Positions 1-8,202 of a stretch of 30,878 nucleotides of DNA are shown here, piece by piece. This stretch comes from JBMTVN01 sp046047235. Its GTDB lineage: Bacteria; Verrucomicrobiota; Verrucomicrobiia; Limisphaerales; JAHDYP01. The position numbers were made by a program, and so were the translations under genes. The notes under the pieces are model-generated. The model had not been told where the DNA came from. It made no database searches and saw only the letters and a list, made by a program, of their open reading frames with translations. The number at the start of each line of letters is the position of its first letter. Position 1 is the stretch's first letter. Location: NCBI GenBank assembly GCA_046047235.1, contig JBJOII010000040.1:1-30878 (forward strand), given 5' to 3'.

Positions 1-195
1 ACCGAAAAACTCCGCCTCACCCCCAGCCATCCGAATCGCCTCCACCCGCTCCCGCCCCTTCTCCTCACTCCGCCCCACAATCGCCACACGCGCACCTGCC
101 GACGCAAACCCCTCCGCAATCGCACCCCCCAAAACCCCCGTACCCCCAATCACCACCGCAACCTCTCCGCTTAAATCAAAAAGTGTCGTGCTCAT
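1..195 (-). CDS. SDR-family oxidoreductase, partial (C-terminus beyond left edge)
   Basis: Only the first 65 codons are visible, reading leftward from an ATG at 193-195. The N-terminus carries a Rossmann glycine-rich motif (GGTGVLGGA, about residues 18-26) preceded by a beta strand (EVAVVI) and followed by the second strand AGARVAIVGRS. This is the classical short-chain dehydrogenase/reductase NAD(P)-binding start. The motif wording resembles SDR-type fructuronate reductases (D-mannonate oxidoreductases) and gluconate dehydrogenases, but the substrate cannot be read from this fragment. It diverges from the DHH gene, with 160 bases between the two starts; I saw no convincing promoter in that gap. 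An altronate dehydratase lies about 12 kb away, so a hexuronate role is conceivable but only inferred. The family assignment is firm and the substrate is unknown. Confidence 0.8.
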   Translation of the reverse strand, partial: MSTTLFDLSGEVAVVIGGTGVLGGAIAEGFASAGARVAIVGRSEEKGRERVEAIRMAGGEAEFFG

Positions 196-355
196 ATCTC
201 GTAAGCCACGCATTCTGCCGCCACTCGCCACGGAACAAAGCAAAAAACACCCCGCAAACACCACACTCCCCGACCCCAGCCCACACAAAATAAATCACGC
301 CCGTTTCGCAATACCCTGCTAGCCATCCCCACCCGCCTCCAGTATCGTCCCCGCC

Positions 356-1294
356 ATGTCGCTACCGCTACAACCCGAAGTCATCCTGACCCACGAAAGT
401 GACCTGGATGGCCTTCTGGCCGCCCTCCTCGCACAACGCCTCGCCAAACATTGGTACAATACCGAAATCCCCACTCTCGCCTACCACACCCATGGCTGGC
501 GCCAACGCCAACCCTTCGAATCCTCCGCCTGGGTCTGTGACCTCGCCTATGAACCCAAACTCGACCGCTCCAACTGGATCATCTTCGACCACCACCCCTT
601 CTCCTGCACACCCCCACAACTAGCCCAACTCCACCATAACCCCGAAACCTCCGCCGCCTCCATCGTCTACCAGCTCCTCAAGGAACACGGCCTCGCCAAC
701 GAAACCCTCGACCAACTCGTCCACCTCAATAACGTCTCCGATCTCTTCCTCGTCGATGACCCCAACTTCCTCAATGCCATCGACCACGCCAGCCTCGTCA
801 AAACCTACGGCTTCTGGAACCTCTACCGACTCATCAACGGCGAACCCGAAAACCTCCTCAACCACCCGCTGCTCCAAATCACACGCCTCAAACGCGAAAT
901 CGAAGACCCCATCGGCCTCAACTGGAGCCGCCAACACATCACCCCCCTCCCAGGCAATATCGGCATCGTCGAAACCACCATCGGCAACCCCAACCTCGTC
1001 GTCCACCACCTCCTCAATGAAACCAATTGCCCCTACTCCGTCCTCCTCAACCTCTATCGCAAAGGCTCCGGCAACTTCCTCGTCAGCCTCCGCAGCCGCA
1101 ACGGAGAAGCCCTCGCCATTGCCGAAAAATTAAAAGGCGGAGGCCACCCCAACGCCAGCGGCGCATCCCTCCCCAGATCCATCCAGTCCCTCACGGAAGC
1201 CATCCAATACCTCAAAAAAGTCCTCGCCCCCACCTCCGTCCACAACACCAATACCACCGGCGTCCATGGCCTCTTTGAAAGCGCCGGCCTCTAG
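356..1294 (+). CDS. DHH-family phosphoesterase
   Basis: This 312-residue protein has the two-domain DHH/DHHA1 architecture. The N-terminal metal site is seen as THESDLDG (H13, D16, D18), a downstream Asp (D62, VCDLAY) and the signature DHH (78-80, FDHHP). The C-terminal DHHA1 substrate-binding domain ends in GGGHPNASG (261-269). Family members hydrolyse phosphodiester or phosphoanhydride bonds using Mn2+ (oligoribonucleases/pAp phosphatases of the NrnA type, cyclic dinucleotide phosphodiesterases, RecJ-like exonucleases). The length fits the short cytoplasmic NrnA-like forms rather than RecJ. The motifs are intact, so it should be active. It sits 34 bases upstream of rph, which suggests co-transcription and a nucleic-acid turnover role. 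The exact substrate is not determinable. No Shine-Dalgarno precedes the ATG. Confidence 0.82.
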   Translation: MSLPLQPEVILTHESDLDGLLAALLAQRLAKHWYNTEIPTLAYHTHGWRQRQPFESSAWVCDLAYEPKLDRSNWIIFDHHPFSCTPPQLAQLHHNPETSAASIVYQLLKEHGLANETLDQLVHLNNVSDLFLVDDPNFLNAIDHASLVKTYGFWNLYRLINGEPENLLNHPLLQITRLKREIEDPIGLNWSRQHITPLPGNIGIVETTIGNPNLVVHHLLNETNCPYSVLLNLYRKGSGNFLVSLRSRNGEALAIAEKLKGGGHPNASGASLPRSIQSLTEAIQYLKKVLAPTSVHNTNTTGVHGLFESAGL

Positions 1295-1328
1295 TCTTTA
1301 AAAAACCAAACCCAATCACCACCTGCCC

Positions 1329-2066
1329 ATGTCTTACTCACGACCCGATAACCGACAAGCCAACGAACTCCGCCCCCTCAAGTTCCAAAACCATATCGCC
1401 CCCCACGCCGCAGGCTCCACCCTGGTCCAATGGGGAAATACCCAGGTCATCTGCGCCGCCTGTATCGATGAATCCGTCCCCCGCTGGATGAAGGAACAAG
1501 GCGTCACCGGCGGCTGGATCACCGCCGAATACTCCATGCTCCCCTACTCCACCCTCACACGAAAACCCCGCGATATCTCCCGCGGTAAACTCGACGGCCG
1601 CTCCTCCGAAATCCAACGCCTCATCGGCCGCTCCATGCGCGCCGCCCTTAGCCTCGAAAAACTCGGATCCCGTACCATCTGGCTCGATTGCGATGTCCTC
1701 CAAGCCGATGGAGGAACCCGCACCGCCGCCATCACCGGATCCTACGTCGCCATCGCCCTGGCCGCCCAAAAGCTCATCGCCGAGGGCAAAATCAAGGAAT
1801 CCCCCCTCCTCCACCAGGTCGCCGGTGTCAGCGTCGGTATCCTCCACGGCCAACCCATCCTCGACCTCTGCTACCAGGAAGATGTCAGCGCCGAAGTCGA
1901 TATGAACGTCGTCCTCACCAGCCAAGGCTCCTTCGTCGAACTCCAAGGCACCGGCGAAGAATCCACCTTCTCCCCCGATCAACTCAACGGCATGCTCGAC
2001 CTCGCCCGCCACGGCGCCCAGCAACTCTTTAACGCCCAGCTCAACGCCATCAACCCCACGGCCTAA
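1329..2066 (+). CDS. rph: Ribonuclease PH
   Basis: RNase PH is a phosphorolytic 3'-to-5' exoribonuclease that trims tRNA precursors and acts in RNA decay. The 245-residue product matches the usual length (about 240) and aligns from the first residues (SRPDNRQANELRPLKF). Recognisable family blocks are GSTLVQWGNTQVICAA, the GGWITAEYSMLPYST region, SRGKLDGRSSEIQRLIGRS, and the phosphate-binding GGTRTAAITGSYVA segment. The protein forms a hexameric ring of RNase-PH-fold subunits in the cytoplasm. It follows the DHH gene by 34 bases, and its TAA stop directly abuts the prmA ATG with no spacer, so the two are probably translationally coupled. All hallmark regions are present and nothing indicates decay. 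No Shine-Dalgarno is visible upstream. Confidence 0.96.
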   Translation: MSYSRPDNRQANELRPLKFQNHIAPHAAGSTLVQWGNTQVICAACIDESVPRWMKEQGVTGGWITAEYSMLPYSTLTRKPRDISRGKLDGRSSEIQRLIGRSMRAALSLEKLGSRTIWLDCDVLQADGGTRTAAITGSYVAIALAAQKLIAEGKIKESPLLHQVAGVSVGILHGQPILDLCYQEDVSAEVDMNVVLTSQGSFVELQGTGEESTFSPDQLNGMLDLARHGAQQLFNAQLNAINPTA

Positions 2067-2978
2067 ATGCCCACCACCACCACCCCGAAAACGCTCTGGG
2101 AAATCACGGTCTCCACCCACCCGGAAGCCGAAGAAGCCGTCACCCACCTCCTCGAATCCATCACCCACCACCCCCCATCCTCCTACCATAACCTCAGACA
2201 TAACCTCTCCCATACCTCCGCTTACCTCCCAACCCTCCCTTCCACCACCAAATCCCTCCGCCAACAAATCCAAACCGGCCTCAAAACCATCCAAACCTCC
2301 GGACTCCAAACCCACCCGGGCAAAATCAAAATCCAACCCATCCCCCAAAAAAATTGGGCCGAGTCCTGGAAAGAACACTTCCCCCCCCTCGAAATCCCAC
2401 CCCACTTCCTCATCCTCCCCGACTGGATCACCCCCCCCCCCAACCCCACCCAACACGTCATCACTCTCAACCCCGGTCTCAGCTTCGGAACCGGACACCA
2501 CCCCACCACCCAGTTCTGCCTGGAAGAACTAGCCCGCGCCCTCCCAAATTACAGCACCCCCAACCTCCTCGATATCGGCACCGGCTCAGGCCTCCTCGCC
2601 ATCGCCGCCGCTAAACTCCAATACCACCGCGTCACCGCCTTCGACTTCGACCCCGTCGCCGTCAAAATCGCTAAACAAAACGCCCGCAAAAACCAGGTAG
2701 GCCGCAAGATCCGCTTCTACCACGACGATATCACCCACCCCACCCGCCCCATCAAACCCCACCACGTCGTCTGCGCTAACCTCCAAGCCAACCTCCTCAC
2801 CCAGGAAGCCCAGTGCATCGCCCAATCCGTCCTCCCCAACGGAACTCTCATCCTCGCCGGTATCCTCCATAAAGAACTCCCCACCATCCAAACCACCTTC
2901 TCCCAGCTCGGCTTTGAAAAGATCCGCGCCAAAAAACGCAAGGAATGGAGCTCCATCTCCCTCCACCTCCCCGCTTAA
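2067..2978 (+). CDS. prmA: Ribosomal protein L11 methyltransferase
   Basis: PrmA uses S-adenosylmethionine to trimethylate lysines and the N-terminus of ribosomal protein L11. The 303-residue protein has the small N-terminal substrate-recognition domain, a linker motif NWAESWKEHFPP (96-107), then the class I methyltransferase domain. That domain carries the family block NPGLSFGTGHHPTT (135-148), the SAM-binding motif LDIGTGSGLLAIA (168-180) and an acidic motif DFDPVAVKIA. CANLQANLL corresponds to the usual VANI motif. The usual family length is about 290-300. The N-terminal 65 residues are extremely rich in Thr, Pro, His and Ser, which reflects the C/A-rich strand. The start directly abuts the rph stop. 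An 11-C run lies in frame in the linker. The gene before it is also an RNA or translation factor, which fits the assignment. Confidence 0.93.
   Translation: MPTTTTPKTLWEITVSTHPEAEEAVTHLLESITHHPPSSYHNLRHNLSHTSAYLPTLPSTTKSLRQQIQTGLKTIQTSGLQTHPGKIKIQPIPQKNWAESWKEHFPPLEIPPHFLILPDWITPPPNPTQHVITLNPGLSFGTGHHPTTQFCLEELARALPNYSTPNLLDIGTGSGLLAIAAAKLQYHRVTAFDFDPVAVKIAKQNARKNQVGRKIRFYHDDITHPTRPIKPHHVVCANLQANLLTQEAQCIAQSVLPNGTLILAGILHKELPTIQTTFSQLGFEKIRAKKRKEWSSISLHLPA
2431..2441 (+). repeat. Poly-C tract (11 C) inside prmA
   Basis: An uninterrupted run of eleven C encodes part of a Thr-Pro-Pro-Pro stretch in the linker between the two PrmA domains. A second run of eight C lies at 2381-2388 in the same gene. 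Runs this long can slip during replication or cause sequencing errors; the reading frame is intact in this copy. Confidence 0.9.
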
Positions 2979-3301
2979 CCCAACCCCACCCACCCCTCCC
3001 GACCGCAATTGAGGATCTATCCTCTCATTGTATCATGCCAACATCTAATGCCATGCATTTATGAAGGCCGAGATCTAATGGGTCATTCGCTCACCTAATA
3101 TAGCTTTCCAGCCATTGTTTGCAGGCCAACCACCAACTCCAGCCAACCATTCACCCCAACCACTCCCATTCCCGGACCTCATCCTCACCCCAAAAAGCAA
3201 TTTATGGGGAATCGTCGGCAGTTTGTGCGTAGTCGGTCCACTTACCCCATGGCTCAATCTCTAGCGTTGGTCCAACCCTATCGCGTTAACAAAACCAAGC
3301 T
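2979..3301. other. Intergenic region between prmA and nonaheme cytochrome gene
   Basis: This 323-base stretch holds no credible gene. It is visibly richer in A/T than its surroundings from about 3007 on. It contains a possible promoter overlapping a palindrome (3009-3036), a direct repeat ATCTAATG (3043-3050 and 3073-3080, 30 bases apart), an imperfect hairpin CCCCAAAA/TTATGGGG (3188-3209, one mismatch) without a T tract, a small inverted repeat GTTGG-T-CCAAC (3266-3276), and GTTAAC at 3285-3290. Together these look like a regulated 5' region or long leader for the cytochrome gene. The function is inferred. Confidence 0.5.
3009..3036 (+). promoter_or_regulatory. Candidate promoter with overlapping palindrome
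   Basis: TTGAGG (3009-3014) and TATCAT (3031-3036) are separated by 16 bases and resemble sigma70 -35 and -10 boxes. The palindrome GAGGAT-CT-ATCCTC (3011-3024) overlaps the -35 box and spacer, the position of an operator. The site is about 265 bases upstream of the cytochrome start, which would imply a long leader. This is only a pattern match. Confidence 0.3.
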
Positions 3302-5527
3302 ATGAAACGAAATCGATCCTTAGGAACGTTCGCAGCCATCGTCGCCGTAGGCGCCTCGATGCTGAACGTCCTTGGTGCCGATGCCTCGGGCCCCCACCCG
3401 CAAATCGCCGCCAGACCCCTAACCCCCCAAGAAATCAAAGACTACGCCCTGCCCTCCACAACCCAGAAATCGGGCGGCCTCATGACCGTCGGCGTCGGAC
3501 AACCCCTCTACCTCGAGGCCCAAATCCCCGCCGGCACCGCCGTCGCAGGAATCACCTGGACCCTCACCAGCCAACCAGCCGGCTCCACCGCAGCCCTCGC
3601 GGAAAGCCCGCTGCCCGAAGAAATGCCCATCTACAATCCCGGTGACCGCGAAGTCAATATGGTCGCCGGCCGAATGCTCCTCGTGCCCGATGTCACCGGA
3701 CAATACCTCTTCAACGCCACGGTCAATACCGACGGCGATGACATCGTGATCGACGGAGCCGCCACCGCCGCCCTCTACGTCGGCGTCGGACACGTCGGTA
3801 ACTCCACGTTCCCCGAATGCGCACTCTGCCACACCGATAAAGTCCCCGGCTGGGAAGGCACCCACCACTCAGTCGCCACCAGCTATAACCTCGATGACAG
3901 CACCGGCCACTTCGGTGAACGTTGCCTGTCCTGTCACACCACCGGCTACGATACCGCCCCCCTCGCCGTGAACGACGGCTTCGACGATATCCAAGCCCTC
4001 GTCGGCTGGACCTTCCCCGAAACCCTCCAGCCCGGTAACTGGGACGCCATGCCCCCCGAACTCCAGGCCAAAGCCAATGTACAATGCGAATCCTGCCACG
4101 GCCCCGGCTCGGAACACTTCGGTCGCTTCGACCGTATCTCCGTCAGCACCAGCTCCGGCGATTGCGCCCAATGCCATGACTCCACTTCCCACCATAACAA
4201 AAACCAGGAATGGAATGCCTCCCGCCACGCCATCGCCACCCGCTACCCCACCGGCGAAGGCCGCGCATCCTGCACCCCATGCCATAGCGGCGTCGGCTTC
4301 ATCGACCGCATCGACGGCAAAGACCCCGTCCGCACCGAATGGGAAGCCATCGTCTGCGCCACCTGCCATGACCCCCATAACGGCAGCAATGAACACCAAG
4401 TCCGCACCGTCGCAGATGTCACCCTCGCCTCCGGTCACGTGATCACCCGCGGCGGATCCGGCAAACTCTGCATGAATTGCCATATGGGCCGCCGCGAAGC
4501 CCAAAGCTACGTCGACGCCATGGGCAGCGTCTCGGGCAGCTTCGGTGCCCACCACGGCCCGCAAGCCGACATCCTCGCCGGTAAGAATGGTTACGAGTTC
4601 GGTCGCCCCATGCGCACCTCCGGCCATACCTTCGCCGTCGAAGAATCCTGCGTGGCTTGCCATCTGCAGGACGTCGCCGCAACCGATCCCGGCTTCCTCC
4701 ACGTCGGCGGCCATACCTTTAAACCCGGCTGGGACAACGGAACCCCCGAAGATCCCTCGGATGATATCCACCTGACCCACGCCTGCTCAGAATGCCATGG
4801 CGAAATCGAAGGCTTCGATTCCATCCAACGCCAGGACTACGACGGCAACGGTATCGTCGAAGGTACCCAAACCGAAATCAAGGGCCTCCTCCACCAGCTG
4901 GCTCTCCTCCTGCCTCCCTACGGCAGCCCCACGGTCACCCCCTCCAACGCCTATACCAAGGCCGAGCGCGGTGCCCTCTGGAACTATAAAATGGTCGAGG
5001 AAGACGGTAGCTTCGGTATCCACAACACCCTCTACTCCGCCGACCTCCTCAAGGCCTCCATCGCCGAACTCTCCGGCGGAACCCTCGCCGGCGATGCCGA
5101 TAACGACTGCTTGCCCGACGACTGGGAAATCGCCCAGTTCGGCAGCATCACGGCCCACAATGGCCTCGAAGACCCCGACCTCGACGGCGTGAATAACAAG
5201 ATGGAATACGCCGCCGGCACAAACCCCATGCTCGCCGACTCCGACGCAGATGGATTCAGCGACTTCGATGAACTCCACATCGGCACCAATCCTAACAGCG
5301 CCGACGATAGCCCCGCCCTCGGACGGAGCACCATATTCCAGGCCGCCGAAATGGTCTTCATGACCGAAACCGGCAAGACCTACCAGGTCCAAGCCGTCGG
5401 TAGCCTCGACGCCAATGACTGGACCAACCACGGTGAACCCTTCGATGGCACCGGCTCCATGATGCAGCTCTTCATCTCTACCCGCGGTACGCAAGCCCAG
5501 TTCTATCGCGTGGTCGAGCTGCCATAA
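3302..5527 (+). CDS. Secreted nonaheme c-type cytochrome with calcium-binding repeats
   Basis: The 741-residue protein starts with a Sec signal peptide (MKRNRS, a hydrophobic core about 8-24, ADAS). An N-terminal beta-rich domain without haem follows (about 40-165). Nine CxxCH haem-binding motifs then lie at residues 173, 208, 262, 288, 324, 352, 390, 450 and 495. A DYDGNGIVEG segment (512-521) resembles an EF-hand loop. Residues about 598-670 hold Asp-rich thrombospondin-type-3-like calcium-binding repeats (DADNDCLPDDWE, DPDLDGVNN, DSDADGFSD). The end is a beta module with TYQVQAVGSLDANDWTN and a final FYRVV, a tail typical of secreted Verrucomicrobiota proteins. Such cytochromes transfer electrons in the periplasm or at the cell surface; the partner and any catalytic role are not evident. 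It sits just upstream of the haem operon but is separated from it by a strong terminator. No Shine-Dalgarno is seen. Confidence 0.9.
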   Translation: MKRNRSLGTFAAIVAVGASMLNVLGADASGPHPQIAARPLTPQEIKDYALPSTTQKSGGLMTVGVGQPLYLEAQIPAGTAVAGITWTLTSQPAGSTAALAESPLPEEMPIYNPGDREVNMVAGRMLLVPDVTGQYLFNATVNTDGDDIVIDGAATAALYVGVGHVGNSTFPECALCHTDKVPGWEGTHHSVATSYNLDDSTGHFGERCLSCHTTGYDTAPLAVNDGFDDIQALVGWTFPETLQPGNWDAMPPELQAKANVQCESCHGPGSEHFGRFDRISVSTSSGDCAQCHDSTSHHNKNQEWNASRHAIATRYPTGEGRASCTPCHSGVGFIDRIDGKDPVRTEWEAIVCATCHDPHNGSNEHQVRTVADVTLASGHVITRGGSGKLCMNCHMGRREAQSYVDAMGSVSGSFGAHHGPQADILAGKNGYEFGRPMRTSGHTFAVEESCVACHLQDVAATDPGFLHVGGHTFKPGWDNGTPEDPSDDIHLTHACSECHGEIEGFDSIQRQDYDGNGIVEGTQTEIKGLLHQLALLLPPYGSPTVTPSNAYTKAERGALWNYKMVEEDGSFGIHNTLYSADLLKASIAELSGGTLAGDADNDCLPDDWEIAQFGSITAHNGLEDPDLDGVNNKMEYAAGTNPMLADSDADGFSDFDELHIGTNPNSADDSPALGRSTIFQAAEMVFMTETGKTYQVQAVGSLDANDWTNHGEPFDGTGSMMQLFISTRGTQAQFYRVVELP

Positions 5528-5566
5528 TACACGTCCACGAACGTCTAACTGAAACCTACCCATCCA

Positions 5567-5602
5567 GCCCCCCTCCGCAGCTACCGGAGGGGGGCCTTTT
5601 TT
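5567..5602 (+). terminator. Rho-independent terminator
   Basis: A perfect 11-bp GC-rich stem (GCCCCCCTCCG at 5567-5577 with CGGAGGGGGGC at 5585-5595) encloses a 7-base loop. C and six T (5597-5602) follow. It lies 39 bases after the cytochrome stop on the same strand and should separate that transcript from the haem operon. Confidence 0.93.
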
Positions 5603-5642
5603 CAGACATCAACTCCAATCCTAACCTCAACCCGAATTGGTT

Positions 5643-5672
5643 TTGATTTTGCAATCCATGGATGGATATTCA
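5643..5672 (+). promoter_or_regulatory. Candidate haem operon promoter with palindrome in the spacer
   Basis: TTGATT (5643-5648) and TATTCA (5667-5672), 18 bases apart, lie about 60 bases before the hemE start in a locally A/T-rich stretch, directly after the cytochrome terminator. The perfect 10-base palindrome ATCCATGGAT (5654-5663) sits between the boxes and could be an operator. The position favours a promoter here, but the boxes are weak matches. Confidence 0.35.
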
Positions 5673-5729
5673 ATCTCCACAGCGGACGATGCCTTGCGTC
5701 CAATTCGTCAATCTGAGATAAATACCCCT

Positions 5730-6782
5730 ATGGAACATCGTGCAGCAGAGGAAATTACAGGCCGGGATCGTTTCCTCCGCGCCCTGAACTCCCAACCCGT
5801 CGACCGCCCCCCCATCTGGCTCATGCGCCAGGCCGGCCGCGCCCTCCCCGAATACCGCGCCCTCAAGGAAAAATACACTTTCGTCCAACTCGTCCAATCC
5901 CCCGACCTCGCCACCGAAGTCACCCTCCAACCCATCCGTCGCTTCCACTTCGACGGCGCCGTCATCTTTAGCGATATCCTCATCGCCTCAGAAGGCATGG
6001 GCCAAAGCTACCGCTTCCGCGAAACCGGCGGCATCGAAATGGAATTCACCGTCCGCACCGCCGAAGATATCAACCGCCTCTCCCCGGAAGCCGTCCCCGA
6101 AAAAACCCAATACCTCGCCGAAGCCCTCAAACGCGTCAAAAAGGAACTCGGCAACCAAAGCGCACTCCTCGGTTTCGCCGGCTCCCCCTGGACGCTCGCC
6201 AACTATATGCTGGAAGGCGGTAGCCACCCGGAACCCCTCGCCGCCAAACAACTCCTCCATACCAACCCCACCCTCTTTAACCAACTCCTCAACCGAATCA
6301 CCGACGCCGTCATCGCCCTCCTCAAAATGCAGATCGAAGCCGGCGCCGATGCCCTCCAAATCTTCGATACCTGCGGCGAACTCCTCGCCGCCGATTCCTA
6401 CGAAACCGCCTCCGGCCAGTGGATCCGTAAAATCGTCGACGCCCTCCCCTCACAAACCCCTACCCTGCTCTACGTCCGCGGCGCACCCCAAGCCATCCAC
6501 TCTCTCGCAAATTCAAACCTCCGCGGATTCAGCATCGATTGGCGCATGAACCTCCCCCAGCTCCGCCAAACCCTCCCCGCACATAAGGTGCTCCAAGGTA
6601 ACCTCGACCCCTCCCTCATGCTCACCACCCCAGAGGTCGTTACCCGTGCAGCCACTCATATGCTGGAACCCATGCGCAATGCCACCGGCTATATCGCCAA
6701 CCTCGGCCACGGCCTCCCCGCAGGCTCCAAACTCGAAAATATCGAAGCCCTCTGCCAAACTGTCCGCTCCCTCAAAGCCTGA
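5730..6782 (+). CDS. hemE: Uroporphyrinogen III decarboxylase
   Basis: HemE decarboxylates the four acetate side chains of uroporphyrinogen III to give coproporphyrinogen III in the cytoplasm. The 350-residue product matches the usual 340-360. Signature 1 is PPIWLMRQAGRALPEYR (residues 27-43, with the substrate-binding arginines of RQAGR). The catalytic Asp region is VIFSDIL (D82). Signature 2 is GFAGSPWTLANYMLEGG. The C-terminal GHGLPAG loop with its conserved His is present. I chose the ATG at 5730 because homology begins just after it at RDRFLRAL. The frame extends upstream to a TTG at 5637, but that extra segment does not resemble the family and overlaps the presumed promoter. It is the first gene of a four-gene haem operon, and hemN starts 13 bases after its stop. 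Confidence 0.96.
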   Translation: MEHRAAEEITGRDRFLRALNSQPVDRPPIWLMRQAGRALPEYRALKEKYTFVQLVQSPDLATEVTLQPIRRFHFDGAVIFSDILIASEGMGQSYRFRETGGIEMEFTVRTAEDINRLSPEAVPEKTQYLAEALKRVKKELGNQSALLGFAGSPWTLANYMLEGGSHPEPLAAKQLLHTNPTLFNQLLNRITDAVIALLKMQIEAGADALQIFDTCGELLAADSYETASGQWIRKIVDALPSQTPTLLYVRGAPQAIHSLANSNLRGFSIDWRMNLPQLRQTLPAHKVLQGNLDPSLMLTTPEVVTRAATHMLEPMRNATGYIANLGHGLPAGSKLENIEALCQTVRSLKA

Positions 6783-6795
6783 CCCCACCATTCCC

Positions 6796-8184
6796 ATGAA
6801 TCCCACCCCCACCCAACAACTGGAAGTCGACCTCGAACTCGTCCGTAAATACAACGTCGCCGGTCCCCGCTACACCTCCTACCCCCCAGCCACTCACTTC
6901 ACGGAATCCGTCAACGCCAACACCATCGAGAACTGCATCCGCACCAATAACGAAAGCACCCGGGATATCTCACTCTATTACCACCTCCCGTTCTGCTACT
7001 CACTCTGCTGGTTCTGCGGCTGTACCACCGTCATCACCGGTAACCAAAACGCCAGCGACCTCTACGTCCAACGCCTCCACCAGGAAATGGAGCGCCTCAA
7101 ACCACTCATCAACCCCCAACGTAAAGTCACCCAACTCCACTTCGGCGGCGGTAGCCCCACCTTCCTCGCCCCAGACCATATGCGCCGCCTCGGGGAATCC
7201 ATCCACCAACACTATAACCTCGTCGATGATATCGAGGCAGGCGTCGAAATCGACCCCCGCCGCCTCGTCAAAGACCATATCACCGCCCTCCGCGAAATCG
7301 GCTTCAACCGCGCCTCCCTCGGCGTCCAGGATAATAACCCCATCGTCCAAAAAGCCGTCCACCGTATCCAACCCTTCGAACAAACCAAACAAGCCGTCGA
7401 CTGGGCCCGCGAAGCCGGCTTCCAATCAGTCAATATCGACCTCATCTACGGTCTCCCCCACCAAACCCCACAGTCCTTCGAAACCACTCTCGAAGAAGTC
7501 CTCACCCTCCGACCCGACCGCTTCGCCATCTTCAATTACGCCTACGTCCCCTGGATGAAACCCGCCCAGAAAATCATCAAGGAGGAACTCCTCCCCACGG
7601 CGGAGATGAAACTCGAAATCCTTAAACTCACCATCGAACGCCTCACCTCCGAAGGCTACGTCTACATCGGTATGGACCACTTCGCCCTCGCCGATGATGA
7701 ACTCGCAGTGGCCCAACGCGAAAAAACCCTCCAGCGTAACTTCCAAGGTTATAGTACCCGCGGCGGCACCGATATCTACGCCTTCGGTATGTCCTCCATC
7801 TCCCAAACAGAAGAGGCCTACTGGCAAAATGCCAAGGAACTCCAGGACTACTACAACGCCGTCGAACAAAACCAAATCCCCGTCTCCCGTGGCTACCTCG
7901 TCACCGAAGATGACCGCATCCGACGCGACACAATCATGCGCCTCATGTGCGACCTCTCGCTCTCTTACGCCGATATGTCCAAACGCCTCGGCATCAACTT
8001 CTCCTCCTACTTCGAAAAGGAACTGAATTCGCTGTCCGACCTCGCCGACGACAACCTCCTCGAACTCCACCCCGACCACCTAGAAGTAACTAACCGCGGC
8101 CGCCTCTTCATCCGCAATGTCGCCATGCGCTTCGATGCCCACCTCCCCGCAGAAAATGTCCGCCGCTACTCCAAAACCGTCTGA
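6796..8184 (+). CDS. hemN: Oxygen-independent coproporphyrinogen III oxidase (radical SAM)
   Basis: HemN oxidatively decarboxylates two propionates of coproporphyrinogen III to make protoporphyrinogen IX, using a [4Fe-4S] cluster and SAM. The 462-residue length fits true HemN (about 455-460) rather than the shorter HemW. The cluster motif is CYSLCWFCGC (Cys 67, 71, 74, with Cys 76), the CX3CX2CxC pattern of genuine HemN. A HemN-type N-terminus VRKYNVAGPRYTSYPPA precedes it. The SAM-binding GGGSPTF (117-123), ASLGVQD and IDLIYGLPHQT segments are recognisable, and a C-terminal HemN domain is present. The ATG at 6796 lies 13 bases after hemE; the open frame extends further upstream, but only inside hemE. 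The gene is followed after 18 bases by hemY. Confidence 0.96.
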   Translation: MNPTPTQQLEVDLELVRKYNVAGPRYTSYPPATHFTESVNANTIENCIRTNNESTRDISLYYHLPFCYSLCWFCGCTTVITGNQNASDLYVQRLHQEMERLKPLINPQRKVTQLHFGGGSPTFLAPDHMRRLGESIHQHYNLVDDIEAGVEIDPRRLVKDHITALREIGFNRASLGVQDNNPIVQKAVHRIQPFEQTKQAVDWAREAGFQSVNIDLIYGLPHQTPQSFETTLEEVLTLRPDRFAIFNYAYVPWMKPAQKIIKEELLPTAEMKLEILKLTIERLTSEGYVYIGMDHFALADDELAVAQREKTLQRNFQGYSTRGGTDIYAFGMSSISQTEEAYWQNAKELQDYYNAVEQNQIPVSRGYLVTEDDRIRRDTIMRLMCDLSLSYADMSKRLGINFSSYFEKELNSLSDLADDNLLELHPDHLEVTNRGRLFIRNVAMRFDAHLPAENVRRYSKTV

Positions 8185-8202
8185 TCCGCCATACCCCGCC
8201 CC

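Noticed and set aside
368..1133. Several open frames overlapping the DHH gene on both strands
   Set aside because: They are low-complexity Gly/Val/Glu- or Ser/Thr/Pro-rich translations without motifs, produced by the strong strand bias; the DHH frame carries all family motifs.
1338..2501. 387-codon minus-strand open frame across rph and prmA
   Set aside because: The translation is Gly/Val/Asp-rich with no domain, and it is antisense to two well-conserved genes.
3075..3257. 60-codon minus-strand open frame in the intergenic region
   Set aside because: It has no recognisable motif, no SD and Gly/Trp-rich composition, as expected from chance on this strand.
3869..4780. 303-codon minus-strand open frame inside the nonaheme cytochrome gene
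   Set aside because: The sense frame has nine CxxCH motifs and a signal peptide; the antisense product is a Gly/Ala-rich shadow.
5637..5729. TTG-initiated 31-codon N-terminal extension of hemE
   Set aside because: HemE homology starts after the ATG at 5730, and the extension is A/T-rich and overlaps the likely promoter.
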